NCBI RefSeq assembly: GCF_900167255.1
Contig: NZ_FUYB01000001.1
Span: forward strand, 213,632 to 277,631
Length of the DNA: 64,000 nucleotides
Origin: Thiothrix eikelboomii
Lineage (GTDB): Bacteria; Pseudomonadota; Gammaproteobacteria; Thiotrichales; Thiotrichaceae
Reading direction: 5' to 3'
The position numbers and the translations under genes are program-made. Of this stretch, positions 9,493 to 17,374 are shown in pieces; the first letter of the stretch is position 1; each line of letters begins with the position of its first letter. The notes under the pieces are model-generated. The model did not search any database, was not told the DNA's origin, and saw only the letters and a list, made by a program, of their open reading frames with translations.

Positions 9493-10026
9493 ATGAACCC
9501 TTCTATCCTTGCTCTCGCTTCTGCTGCTGTATTGATAGCGGCCTGCTCAACTAGCAGCATGAAGCCAGTTGAATTGCTACCGACGACCATTCAAGTCCCC
9601 GCAGGTCATAATATGGCGATGGAAACCGTAGGAGTTGGTGAAATCACCTATCAATGTCGGATTAAACAAGGAGCCGCGAGTGAATTTGAATGGGCTTTTG
9701 TCGGCCCTGATGCCGTGCTGTTTAATCGCAGTGGCCAAGTGGTCGGGCGGTATTATGGCCCACCGGCCACTTGGGAAAATAATGATGGCTCAAAAGTTAC
9801 GGGCAAACAATTAGCTACCGCTCCAGCGGGTGAGGGAAATATCCCGTTACAATTAGTGAAAGCCAATCCAGCAATGGGCAATGGCATGATGCAGGGCGTA
9901 ACTTACATTCAACGGCTTGCGATCAAAGGGGGGGCAGCACCTGCGCATAGCTGTAGTGCTAGCAATTTAGGTAATAAAGTGATTGTCAAATACCAAGCCG
10001 ATTATATTTTCTGGAAAGCCGCTTAA
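9493..10026 (+). CDS. DUF3455 domain lipoprotein
   Basis: The 177-aa product begins with a lipoprotein signal (LIAACSTSS; lipid-modified Cys at about residue 18), so it is probably membrane-anchored in the periplasm. The rest matches the DUF3455 pattern: VPAGHNMAMETVGVGEITYQC near residue 36, FVGPDAVLFNRSGQVVGRYYGPP, a WENNDGSKVTGK segment, GVTYIQRLAIKGG and a C-terminal VKYQADYIFW. Function of the family is unknown. A good ribosome site (AAGGA) precedes the ATG, and a strong terminator follows, so it is a single-gene unit. Confidence 0.85.
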   Translation: MNPSILALASAAVLIAACSTSSMKPVELLPTTIQVPAGHNMAMETVGVGEITYQCRIKQGAASEFEWAFVGPDAVLFNRSGQVVGRYYGPPATWENNDGSKVTGKQLATAPAGEGNIPLQLVKANPAMGNGMMQGVTYIQRLAIKGGAAPAHSCSASNLGNKVIVKYQADYIFWKAA

Positions 10027-10036
10027 CTGCTAGCTT

Positions 10037-10086
10037 GACCTACCCAGTGTTAGCCTTGGAACAGATACACACTGGGTAGGGTCTTT
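10037..10086 (+). terminator. Rho-independent terminator
   Basis: The 12-bp inverted repeat CCTACCCAGTGT (10039-10050) / ACACTGGGTAGG (10069-10080) is followed by GTCTTTTATTT. It closes the DUF3455 gene. Confidence 0.85.
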
Positions 10087-10123
10087 TATTTAAACCTAAA
10101 TTAAACGTGAATAAGCACTCAAC

Positions 10124-10736
10124 TTATTTAACATCTAAGAGTTCAACATCAAAAACCAAGGTAGCATTCGCTGGAATCAAACCACCACCCGCCCCAGTTT
10201 CGCCATAAGCGAGGCTAGCGGGAATAGTTAAAGTGCGTTGGCCACCGACCTTCATGCCGACGACGCCTTGATCCCAACCTTGAATCACTTGGCCACTCCC
10301 TAAACTAAACTCAAAGGGTTCGTCTCGGTCATGGGAACTATCGAATTGAGTACCATGCTTATCAGCAGCTTTTTCATCATACATACAGCCAGCCCGTGTA
10401 ATGTACGCTAACCGTTTTACCCGCCACTGCCTCAGCACCAGAACCTAGTTTCACATCATTACTTTGTAAGCTAGTGACGGCTGAACTGCTGGCTGCTAGA
10501 GCAGGAGCGGCAGGTTCAGCGGGCGCAGGTGCCGCCGTAGCAGCCGGATCAGTAGTTGCTGGCGCTGCTGTTGCGGCGGTGGCTGAAGCAGCAGGATCAG
10601 CTGGCTTGGCTTCAGTAGTTGTAGTAGTTGCTGTTGTGGTCGTTGTGGCCGGCGTAGTCGCTTGATCACCACAAGCAGCCAATAAAGCTCCAACCGATAA
10701 CAGCGTCGCAAGGGATAGACTGAGTTTTTTATTCAT
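10124..10736 (-). pseudogene. FKBP-type peptidyl-prolyl isomerase lipoprotein, frameshifted
   Basis: The first part encodes a lipoprotein signal (LLAACGDQ), a ~70-residue Ala/Thr/Pro-rich linker and the start of an FKBP domain ([12 protein letters not shown]). The rest of the FKBP fold ([50 protein letters not shown]) is in another frame. The break is a direct TATG TATG duplication (10378-10385): removing one TATG gives [19 protein letters not shown], as family members read. As it stands translation stops at residue 120. It could be a genuine mutation, a recent event or an assembly error. Confidence 0.85.
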
Positions 10737-10827
10737 TTCAAAAAGAATCCAGAATAATAAAGACAAAAAGAAAACGCATTATGCCTATTTTTTATGAGCT
10801 TTTGCAGCTACTTGCAGCAGATTGAGC

Positions 10828-11373
10828 TTAACGCTTTAATAAGACATACACCGCACCCGTTCCACCATCGACCGGGCGAGCTGAATGAAAGGCTTGAACC
10901 CGATCATGTTGGCGCAACCAGTGATTCACTTTAGTTTTTAGCACCGGGCCACGATGGTTTGAGCGATTACCCTTACCATGAATAATGCGCACACATTCGC
11001 CGTGTAACGGATAAACGGTTACTAAAAACTCGGCTAAATAAGCACGAGCTTGGCGTATATTCAAACCATGCAAATCTAGCTCGGCAGCAACCCGATATTC
11101 ACCCCGTTTTAACTTATTAAAAACCCGATGTTGCACCCCCGGACGTAAATAACTCAGCATATCGCCGGGTTGTAATTCAGTGGGGTCGTATTCATCTGAA
11201 AACATATCTAACAGGACTTGCTGTTCGTCCTCGATAGTTTTTAGAGGAATCGCAGGAGGCTTCTTGAGTGCTAACTCGGCTTGATTTAACGGTTGCAGGG
11301 GGGCTACATCCTGCATAGACTCCCGAAATAACACGAAGTCATCAGCGGGAGGTGGCCTGTGTTCGTTTTGCAT
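10828..11373 (-). CDS. Smr-domain protein
   Basis: The 181-aa product has a ~95-residue N-terminal extension rich in Pro and acidic residues, then a C-terminal Smr domain beginning at AELDLHGLNIRQARAYL (near residue 97). The domain has the central RIIHGKGNRS motif and the closing GGTGAVYVLL. Smr domains are nucleic-acid endonucleases or binding modules related to the MutS2 C-terminus; the standalone gammaproteobacterial proteins are SmrA and SmrB (the latter cleaves mRNA at stalled ribosomes). I cannot choose between these. Divergent from surE with a 53-bp gap. Confidence 0.88.
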   Translation of the reverse strand: MQNEHRPPPADDFVLFRESMQDVAPLQPLNQAELALKKPPAIPLKTIEDEQQVLLDMFSDEYDPTELQPGDMLSYLRPGVQHRVFNKLKRGEYRVAAELDLHGLNIRQARAYLAEFLVTVYPLHGECVRIIHGKGNRSNHRGPVLKTKVNHWLRQHDRVQAFHSARPVDGGTGAVYVLLKR

Positions 11374-11426
11374 TGAGCATCCTCCTGCTAACTATAATAA
11401 TTGCATCGACTAATACTTAGGACATC

Positions 11427-12185
11427 ATGAATATATTGCTGAGCAATGATGACGGCTTTCAAGCACCCGGCCTCACCGCCCTGCGCCTCGCTTTAGCAGC
11501 GCAGCATCATGTTATCACAGTTGCACCTGACCGTGACCGCAGCGGTGCAAGCAACTCACTCACCTTGGTGAATCCACTGCGGTTGCGCCCACAGGCGGAA
11601 AATCTGTACAGCGTGAATGGTACACCGACTGATTGTGTCCATTTAGGCTTAACCGGATTGTATGCGAGTCCGCCAGATATTGTGATTTCTGGTATCAATT
11701 CAGGGCCTAATTTGGGGGATGATGTACTCTATTCAGGAACAGTGGCCGCAGCGATGGAAGGTCGACATTTAGGCTATCCCTCGCTCGCTGTTTCCATGAA
11801 TTCACATGATCCTAGTCACCTGCAAAGTGCCGTCAATGCGGTTCTATATTTGCTGCCGCTCACTCATCAATACCCAGACCGTAGCCACATGATTTTAAAT
11901 ATTAATGTACCCAATCTGCCGTGGGAACAGATCCGTGGCTTTAAAGTGACCCGTCTAGGTCAGCGTCATTATTCAGAACCAGCCATTCGCAGTACTGATC
12001 CACGCGGCCGAGAAATTTTCTGGGTGGGAGCTGTCGGGAGTATTGCAGATGCCGGTGAAGATACCGATTTTCATGCCGTTGAACAGGGCTATATTTCTAT
12101 TACCCCGATTCACAGTGATTTAACCCGCTATCAAGCTTTAGCTTGTACGCAGCAGTGGTTAGAGGAGCAAGCTCATGGCTCTTAG
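11427..12185 (+). CDS. surE: 5'/3'-nucleotidase SurE
   Basis: Metal-dependent nucleotidase (survival protein E) that hydrolyses nucleoside monophosphates and short polyphosphate. The 252-aa product has the N-terminal metal site LLSNDDGF (Asp-Asp at residues 8-9), the APDRDRSGASNSLT loop near 36, the SVNGTPTDC motif and SGINSGPNLGDDVLYSGTVA near 90. The next gene, pcm, starts 11 bases before its stop, the classic surE-pcm pair of gammaproteobacterial stress-survival loci. Confidence 0.96.
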   Translation: MNILLSNDDGFQAPGLTALRLALAAQHHVITVAPDRDRSGASNSLTLVNPLRLRPQAENLYSVNGTPTDCVHLGLTGLYASPPDIVISGINSGPNLGDDVLYSGTVAAAMEGRHLGYPSLAVSMNSHDPSHLQSAVNAVLYLLPLTHQYPDRSHMILNINVPNLPWEQIRGFKVTRLGQRHYSEPAIRSTDPRGREIFWVGAVGSIADAGEDTDFHAVEQGYISITPIHSDLTRYQALACTQQWLEEQAHGS

Positions 12186-12855
12186 TCGATTAGCCATCGA
12201 AGGGATTGGCATGACCTCGCAACGGACTCGTGATCGCATGATCCTACGTCTGCGTGAGCAAGGTATTCAGAATGAAGCCTTATTAGCCGTGATGCGCAAA
12301 CTTCCACGTCATTTATTCATGGATCAAGCACTAGCCACCCGTTCTTATGAGGATACTGCTTTGCCCATAGGCCACGGGCAAACTATCTCCCAACCCTATA
12401 TCGTAGCGCGGATGACTGAGCTGCTCTTAGCCAGTGAGCATCCGTTAGAAAAGGTATTAGAAGTGGGAACTGGCTCGGGCTATCAAGCAGCTATTTTAGG
12501 CAAGCTCATTGCTAAAGTGTATTCGGTTGAACGGATTCAAGCTCTACATAAACAAGCCCGCGCTTTATTGGATGAGCTGGCCTATCGTAATATTCGCACC
12601 AGTCTCAGTGATGGTAGTTGGGGATTGGCCTATGAGGCCCCCTTCGATGGGATTATAGTGACCGCTGCACCCGCAGAAATTCCCCAAGCCCTGTTAGAAC
12701 AACTTGCTGTCGGTGCACGTCTAATTATTCCTACCGGAAAACAAGGCGAGGTTCAGGTATTAAAAGTTGTCACCCGAACCAACGAAACTGACTATCAAGA
12801 ACAAGTGATTGAATCTGTGCAATTCGTACCTTTAGTTCGTAGTGAGCGGCTGTAA
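12175..12855 (+). CDS. pcm: Protein-L-isoaspartate O-methyltransferase
   Basis: SAM-dependent enzyme that repairs isoaspartyl residues in aged proteins. It has the PCMT motifs PRHLFMDQAL, LPIGHGQTISQPYIVARM, the SAM motif VLEVGTGSGYQAAIL near residue 96, DGIIVTAAP and the C-terminal SVQFVPLV. The ATG at 12175 (226 aa) overlaps surE; a second ATG at 12211 gives MTSQRTRDRM, which resembles the start of pseudomonad Pcm, so the true start is uncertain. In many relatives nlpD and rpoS follow; here a different LysM lipoprotein does. Confidence 0.95.
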   Translation: MALSRLAIEGIGMTSQRTRDRMILRLREQGIQNEALLAVMRKLPRHLFMDQALATRSYEDTALPIGHGQTISQPYIVARMTELLLASEHPLEKVLEVGTGSGYQAAILGKLIAKVYSVERIQALHKQARALLDELAYRNIRTSLSDGSWGLAYEAPFDGIIVTAAPAEIPQALLEQLAVGARLIIPTGKQGEVQVLKVVTRTNETDYQEQVIESVQFVPLVRSERL

Positions 12856-13201
12856 TGAACGGTTTGTATTAGGAAAATAAATGGATACTGAAACTTTTCC
12901 GTTATTTATACGACAAAGTATCCATGCAGATAAGAGTGAGTAGATGTTTTCGGGCCTGCACTCTTGGATGAAACACCACTAAAAGTATAGTGATTGCGTC
13001 GTGTACATTATCAACAGTCTTGATTCCATTTATAATTACGGACATGATCAAATTGGGAGCACGTTCTTTCTTAGTGCAGCGCTCAGTACCTGCACCAGCC
13101 CCAACGTGTTTTGATAATTGGGTTCGTAGCCTCGACGGGTCTAGCTGTTTGCAATGTGGCTGCTCTCTTTTTTAAGCGTTTAAATAACACAGGTGTATCT
13201 C
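12856..13201 (+). other. 346-bp intergenic region with a stem-loop
   Basis: No credible gene. An 8-bp perfect inverted repeat, TGGATACT (12882-12889) and AGTATCCA (12917-12924), could form a stem-loop after pcm. It lacks a T-run, so it is not a standard terminator. A short frame at 12990-13175 has no coding character. The promoter for the following lipoprotein gene is probably here but I could not place it. Confidence 0.4.
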
Positions 13202-14221
13202 ATGGATAGAACAATCAAGCTTCTCGCAGCAAGCTCCGTAGTCATGTTAACAATGACAGCTTGTGCACCAGGCTATTCGCCTTATGGCTCATCCGGCACG
13301 GGGAGTACTTATGATGCAGGTAGTAGCAACTATGGCGGGGGAGGGGCTACTAAAGAGGCCGTGACCCATTCTCACGGTGGCAAAGTTCACTCTCATGCCC
13401 TCCCTGGCACTGGCTTACGACATACCCATGCCACAGGTGGTGGTTATGGTGGCGGTGGCTATACTGGGGGAGGTGGCGGCACAACGTATGTAGCTCCTCC
13501 GCGCAATCCCAATCCTTATCCACAACAATATAATCCGGGCAATAATAATGGTGGTGTACCGCACTCCCATTGTGGTCGTGTCCACAGCCATCCCTTACCT
13601 TCTCAAGGCTTAGCTCATACACATGGCAATCCAGCCTGCCCTGCTGGCTCAGCCTCTGGTGGTGGTAGTGCTAACGCTGGCCAATATAATAATCAACAAG
13701 GTGGCGGTAACCCACAGCAAGGCAATAACAGTGGTTATGACTATGCTTATGGGGGCAATACCAATAACGGTGGCGGCAGTAGCAGCACTTACGATTATTC
13801 TGGGCAAGCAGGCAATGGCACTGCCACGAATAACAATAGCTATTATAACTATGGCGAAGCCGGTAGCGCTACCAATAATAACAACTCTAATTACTACGAT
13901 AGTACACAGCCTAAAGCACCGTCTAACTATTACGACAATAACTCCAATACCAACTATGACTACAGCTCACCTAGCTCAAATAGCTATAGTTCAGGTAACA
14001 CCGCCAACACCGACCCCTATGCAAGCGGCGGAAGCAGCAGCGGTGGCTCGTTTGCCCCGAATAACTACTCCGGTGGCAATACTTATACTGTGAAACGCGG
14101 TGATACGGTATTCCAAGTCATGCGCAATACTGGCGTGTATTGGAAAGACATTATTCGTTTGAATAACTTACAAGCTCCAAACTATCAAATTAATCCGGGC
14201 CAATCCTTGCGTCTTAAATAA
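13202..14221 (+). CDS. LysM-domain lipoprotein with His-rich and Asn/Gly/Ser-rich repeats
   Basis: The 339-aa product has a lipoprotein signal (LTMTACAPGY, Cys at about 21). Two copies of a His-rich motif follow (THSHGGKVHSHALPGTGLRH near 55; PHSHCGRVHSHPLPSQGLAH near 122), then ~160 residues of Asn, Gly, Ser and Tyr, and a C-terminal LysM domain (YTVKRGDTVFQVM to INPGQSLRLK, ~295-339) for peptidoglycan binding. ATG 13202 was preferred over GTG 13193 because AGG sits at the right distance. It occupies the position where nlpD usually follows surE-pcm, but it has no LytM peptidase domain. The His clusters may bind metal (inference). Confidence 0.85.
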   Translation: MDRTIKLLAASSVVMLTMTACAPGYSPYGSSGTGSTYDAGSSNYGGGGATKEAVTHSHGGKVHSHALPGTGLRHTHATGGGYGGGGYTGGGGGTTYVAPPRNPNPYPQQYNPGNNNGGVPHSHCGRVHSHPLPSQGLAHTHGNPACPAGSASGGGSANAGQYNNQQGGGNPQQGNNSGYDYAYGGNTNNGGGSSSTYDYSGQAGNGTATNNNSYYNYGEAGSATNNNNSNYYDSTQPKAPSNYYDNNSNTNYDYSSPSSNSYSSGNTANTDPYASGGSSSGGSFAPNNYSGGNTYTVKRGDTVFQVMRNTGVYWKDIIRLNNLQAPNYQINPGQSLRLK

Positions 14222-14232
14222 GATCCATTATG

Positions 14233-14262
14233 AAAAACCCGTATTTTTAAGTACGGGTTTTT
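14233..14262 (+). terminator. Rho-independent terminator, possibly bidirectional
   Basis: AAAAACCCGTA (14233-14243) pairs with TACGGGTTTTT (14252-14262). It ends the LysM lipoprotein gene and, because both arms have A/T runs, could also serve the convergent TlpA-like gene. Confidence 0.85.
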
Positions 14263-14306
14263 ATGGTTTTTTGCTAATCAGCAGTCAGTATTACCTAGAC
14301 TTATGA

Positions 14307-14822
14307 TCAGCATAAGTTACCCGTACAAGGCTTTTGAGTATCTTTATCGGAAAGCATACTAGCGCCTCTATTAAAATATCCCTTCAACTGATCGACTGTG
14401 ACAGCCCCCATATGCGTATCAATCACTTGACCTTGAGGCGAAACAATATAAGTGGTTGGCACACCATAAATTAACCCAAGAGCAAACATTGTGCTATCTT
14501 GAGTGGGTACCACGGTATAATTAATCCCTTTTTGGCGAATGAAACGCCGTAACTCGGCATTGGGTGTTTCACCTGCATCCATGCCTAATACCACGACATT
14601 ATTACGATACTGTGCTGCCACTTGCTTTAAAGCTGGAATTTCCGATAAGCAAGGTCCACATTGGGGCGACCAATAATTAACAATCACCCATTTACCTTTG
14701 TATTCAGAAAATTGGTGTTGTTTACCGTAAATATCTTGAAAAGAAAAATTAGATACTTGTGCAGAAGCCACTGCAGACATTAACAAACCAGAAAAAACAG
14801 TTACCCACTTCATGACTTTCAT
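14307..14822 (-). CDS. TlpA/ResA-like periplasmic thioredoxin-fold protein
   Basis: The 171-aa product starts with a signal peptide (cleavage after about residue 21, VASAQ), so it acts in the periplasm. It has a thioredoxin fold with the redox motif CGPC in NYWSPQCGPCLSEIPALK and the cis-Pro loop YGVPTTYIVSPQGQV, typical of TlpA/ResA/DsbE-type thiol-disulfide oxidoreductases. A second Cys pair lies at the very C-terminus (KPCTGNLC). ATG 14822 was chosen because GAGGG lies 7 bases upstream; a longer start at 14867 lacks this. No cytochrome-biogenesis partner is adjacent, so the substrate is unknown. Confidence 0.88.
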   Translation of the reverse strand: MKVMKWVTVFSGLLMSAVASAQVSNFSFQDIYGKQHQFSEYKGKWVIVNYWSPQCGPCLSEIPALKQVAAQYRNNVVVLGMDAGETPNAELRRFIRQKGINYTVVPTQDSTMFALGLIYGVPTTYIVSPQGQVIDTHMGAVTVDQLKGYFNRGASMLSDKDTQKPCTGNLC

Positions 14823-15108
14823 AGAGATGCCCTCAAACCTTTGATTTAGTAATTGAAAATAGCCCATGCACCAAGAGTTATTATTTTGTATAAAACATGA
14901 ATGATAAAGGTGTTAGTTATATTTAGATATTATTATCAATACCATTTAGGATCAACGATTTAGTTAACTCACCTGTGCATGACCGATAATAGATAGCCCA
15001 CATCGCAACCTCGAATACACTCCTAAGATTATGGATACCCTGCTTTGATTGCAAGTTGTATTTCCACAACATTTTGACAGTCAAATAATTTTTTTTATCT
15101 ATCAATAA
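14823..15108. other. Gene-free AT-rich intergenic region
   Basis: Between the TlpA-like gene and the terminator of the next minus-strand gene. I see no conserved gene, RNA or clear promoter beyond the general AT-richness; small open frames here look random. Confidence 0.5.
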
Positions 15109-15141
15109 AAAAGGTCAGGGGCGTTAAACCCCTGACCTTTT
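15109..15141 (-). terminator. Rho-independent terminator
   Basis: A perfect 13-bp stem, AAAAGGTCAGGGG (15109-15121) and CCCCTGACCTTTT (15129-15141), with a 7-base loop and flanking A/T runs. It lies 20 bases after the stop of the IPTL-tailed protein gene. Confidence 0.92.
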
Positions 15142-15162
15142 AATTAATTAAATAAATGTGCT

Positions 15163-17289
15163 TTACTGCTTTTTAGAAAAACGCCGAAACGCTAGAAAAC
15201 CTAACAACATCGTCAACACAAGCTGCGCCCATTGACTTAGGGTCGGCACTGACACCTGAGTACTGACTACCGTGTTAATAAAGTTTTTATCCAAATAATC
15301 GGGTAAACCATTCTTATCCACATCCACTGCATCGCTTGGATTACCATCTTTATTAGCATCAGCACCTTCTTGAGGAGTCGGTACTCCATCGCCATCATCA
15401 TCGCCATCAAGATAGTCGGGTATCCCATCAGCATCGGTATCCGTATTCAGTACACCCGCCGCCTTATAATTCTCATAGAGACTGAAAATCCCATCATTAT
15501 CATCATCTTTGTCGACTGCATTGATTTTACCATCGCCATCGGTATCTATCGGCTTGGCTAGCTCACTGCCCACCTCTTTAGCGTCTGGCACACTATCGCC
15601 ATCCGTATCCGCTTTACTAGGGTCAGTGCCTAAGGTTTGCTCTTGGGCATCGGTCAAGCCATCGCCATCCGTATCCCCTCCTGAAGCTTGAGCCGTGATG
15701 GTAATGGAGATAATCGCGGTATTTTTACCACCTTTACCATCTGAGACCACATAAGTGAAATTATCCATCCCCACATAGCTGGAATCAGCGGTATAGATCA
15801 GTTTATTCGATACCAGCGAGACTGAACCATGAGTTGGCTCCATTACACTATCAATACTTAAGGTATCACCATCTGCATCGGTATCATTAGCAAGCGCATC
15901 AATCGTCACTGATCCCCCTGCGACAACCGAGGCACTATCCGCCACCGCTTTGGGCACAGCGTTTGTTGAGGTCGTAGGGCTATCACTGGCATCAATCGGA
16001 TCAGGAACACCATCGCCATCTGTATCCCGTGGATTAGTTTGCGGATTGCCATCACCGTCGGTGTTGTTATCCTCATCCTTAGTCAACTTGCCATCGCCAT
16101 CATCATCGGCATCTAAATAATTTGGTTTACCATCCCCGTCCGTATCGGTGGCTTGCGTCGCTGGATTCTTATCTGCATCTAGATTTTGATCCTCACCTTT
16201 AGTGGGAATACCATCGCCATCATCATCCGTATCGAGGGCATTGATTTTGCCATCCGCATCGGTGTCGACTGGCTTAGTCAGATCAGCACCGACTTCGACT
16301 TTATCCGGCACACCATCCCCATCCGTATCCGCGAGGGCAGGATTCGTACCTAAAGTTTGCTCTTGAGTATCACTCAAACCATCCCCATCCGTATCGGTGG
16401 CAGAAGATCCACTCGTCACGGTCACATTGACCGTACCTTCAGTCACGCCACCCTTAGCATCAGACACAAAATAGCTAAAGCTATCCGACCCCACATAAGC
16501 CGCATCAGCGGTATAAACGGGCTTGCCATTTTTAATGACAACCTTCCCAAAATCACCATCGGTGACATGTTGCAGAGTCAAAGTGTCATTGTTTGCATCC
16601 GTGTCATTGGCTAAAGCCTCAACAGTGATCGAGCTACCACTCACTACCGAGATAGTGTCTGTTACCGCATTAGGCGCAGTATTAGCACTGGCACTCGCCG
16701 TACAATCAGCTTCAGCGGGACTGCCATAATTACCCAGATAATCATTATCCCCAGCCCAAGAGTTATGACTGAACTCATTACCGGCATTAAGATTCGATAC
16801 CCCACCGATAATAGGATCGGTTTCATTATTGATAATTGAAATAGCCCCTAAACATTTCCCAGTATTCTTAAAACTGAAGACCTCTTGCTCTACCCCTGCT
16901 TGCCAGCCCACATCACGGGAAGTGCTGTTGGGAATACTTGCGGTAAAAGAAAAATAATCAAAGCTTGAGCTTTCGGGGGGTGCATAGGCTTTTGAGGTAA
17001 CAGGCCAAGCCCATTCACTATGCGCAGCCGTAATCCCCGTGGTCGGAATTGTAAATTGATTAGGTAACTCCGTATGCGGTACACGAATCGTCACCTGCGC
17101 CGAGATCGGAATATCGGGTGCGGCGGGAGTAGCCACTGGGCGGATATAAACACGATAGAGACCGCTAGTGCCATCCCACCTGATACTATACTCGACCCCC
17201 TCAGTGGGTGCAGCCAAGGCGTAGCCTGCTTGGGCAGTAAGAACTAAGGTAATCCCCCTAAGAACAGCTTGCTTCAGTGACTTTTTCAT
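15163..17289 (-). CDS. Secreted multidomain protein: N-module, cadherin-like and TSP3 repeats, IPTL-CTERM-like tail
   Basis: The 708-aa product has a signal peptide (cleavage near residue 26, GYALAAP). Residues ~27-205 are an N-terminal module shared with the next two genes (VYIRPVATP, VPHTELP, FSFKNTGKCLG, NAGNEFS). Two cadherin-like domains follow (~205-292 and ~443-532, each with ALANDTDA), alternating with Asp-rich thrombospondin type 3 calcium repeats (~296-440, ~537-670). The tail is VPTLSQWAQLVLTMLLGFLA plus a basic end, a variant of the IPTL-CTERM sorting signal handled by exosortase-like enzymes (XrtH). Predicted cell-surface, calcium-stabilised. Function unknown. Confidence 0.85.
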   Translation of the reverse strand: MKKSLKQAVLRGITLVLTAQAGYALAAPTEGVEYSIRWDGTSGLYRVYIRPVATPAAPDIPISAQVTIRVPHTELPNQFTIPTTGITAAHSEWAWPVTSKAYAPPESSSFDYFSFTASIPNSTSRDVGWQAGVEQEVFSFKNTGKCLGAISIINNETDPIIGGVSNLNAGNEFSHNSWAGDNDYLGNYGSPAEADCTASASANTAPNAVTDTISVVSGSSITVEALANDTDANNDTLTLQHVTDGDFGKVVIKNGKPVYTADAAYVGSDSFSYFVSDAKGGVTEGTVNVTVTSGSSATDTDGDGLSDTQEQTLGTNPALADTDGDGVPDKVEVGADLTKPVDTDADGKINALDTDDDGDGIPTKGEDQNLDADKNPATQATDTDGDGKPNYLDADDDGDGKLTKDEDNNTDGDGNPQTNPRDTDGDGVPDPIDASDSPTTSTNAVPKAVADSASVVAGGSVTIDALANDTDADGDTLSIDSVMEPTHGSVSLVSNKLIYTADSSYVGMDNFTYVVSDGKGGKNTAIISITITAQASGGDTDGDGLTDAQEQTLGTDPSKADTDGDSVPDAKEVGSELAKPIDTDGDGKINAVDKDDDNDGIFSLYENYKAAGVLNTDTDADGIPDYLDGDDDGDGVPTPQEGADANKDGNPSDAVDVDKNGLPDYLDKNFINTVVSTQVSVPTLSQWAQLVLTMLLGFLAFRRFSKKQ

Positions 17290-17374
17290 AATTATTTACC
17301 AGTTTTAATTCTTATTAAATCAGCCGAGTTTTTCAGTGAAAGTGGGTTAATAACCCACCTTCAACTTTAACCTG

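Noticed and set aside
10474-10665. Ala/Val-rich plus-strand frame
   Set aside because: Shadow of the Ala/Thr/Pro linker of the FKBP lipoprotein.
12990-13175. 61-codon frame between pcm and the LysM lipoprotein gene
   Set aside because: No ribosome site, no recognisable motif, and composition like non-coding DNA.
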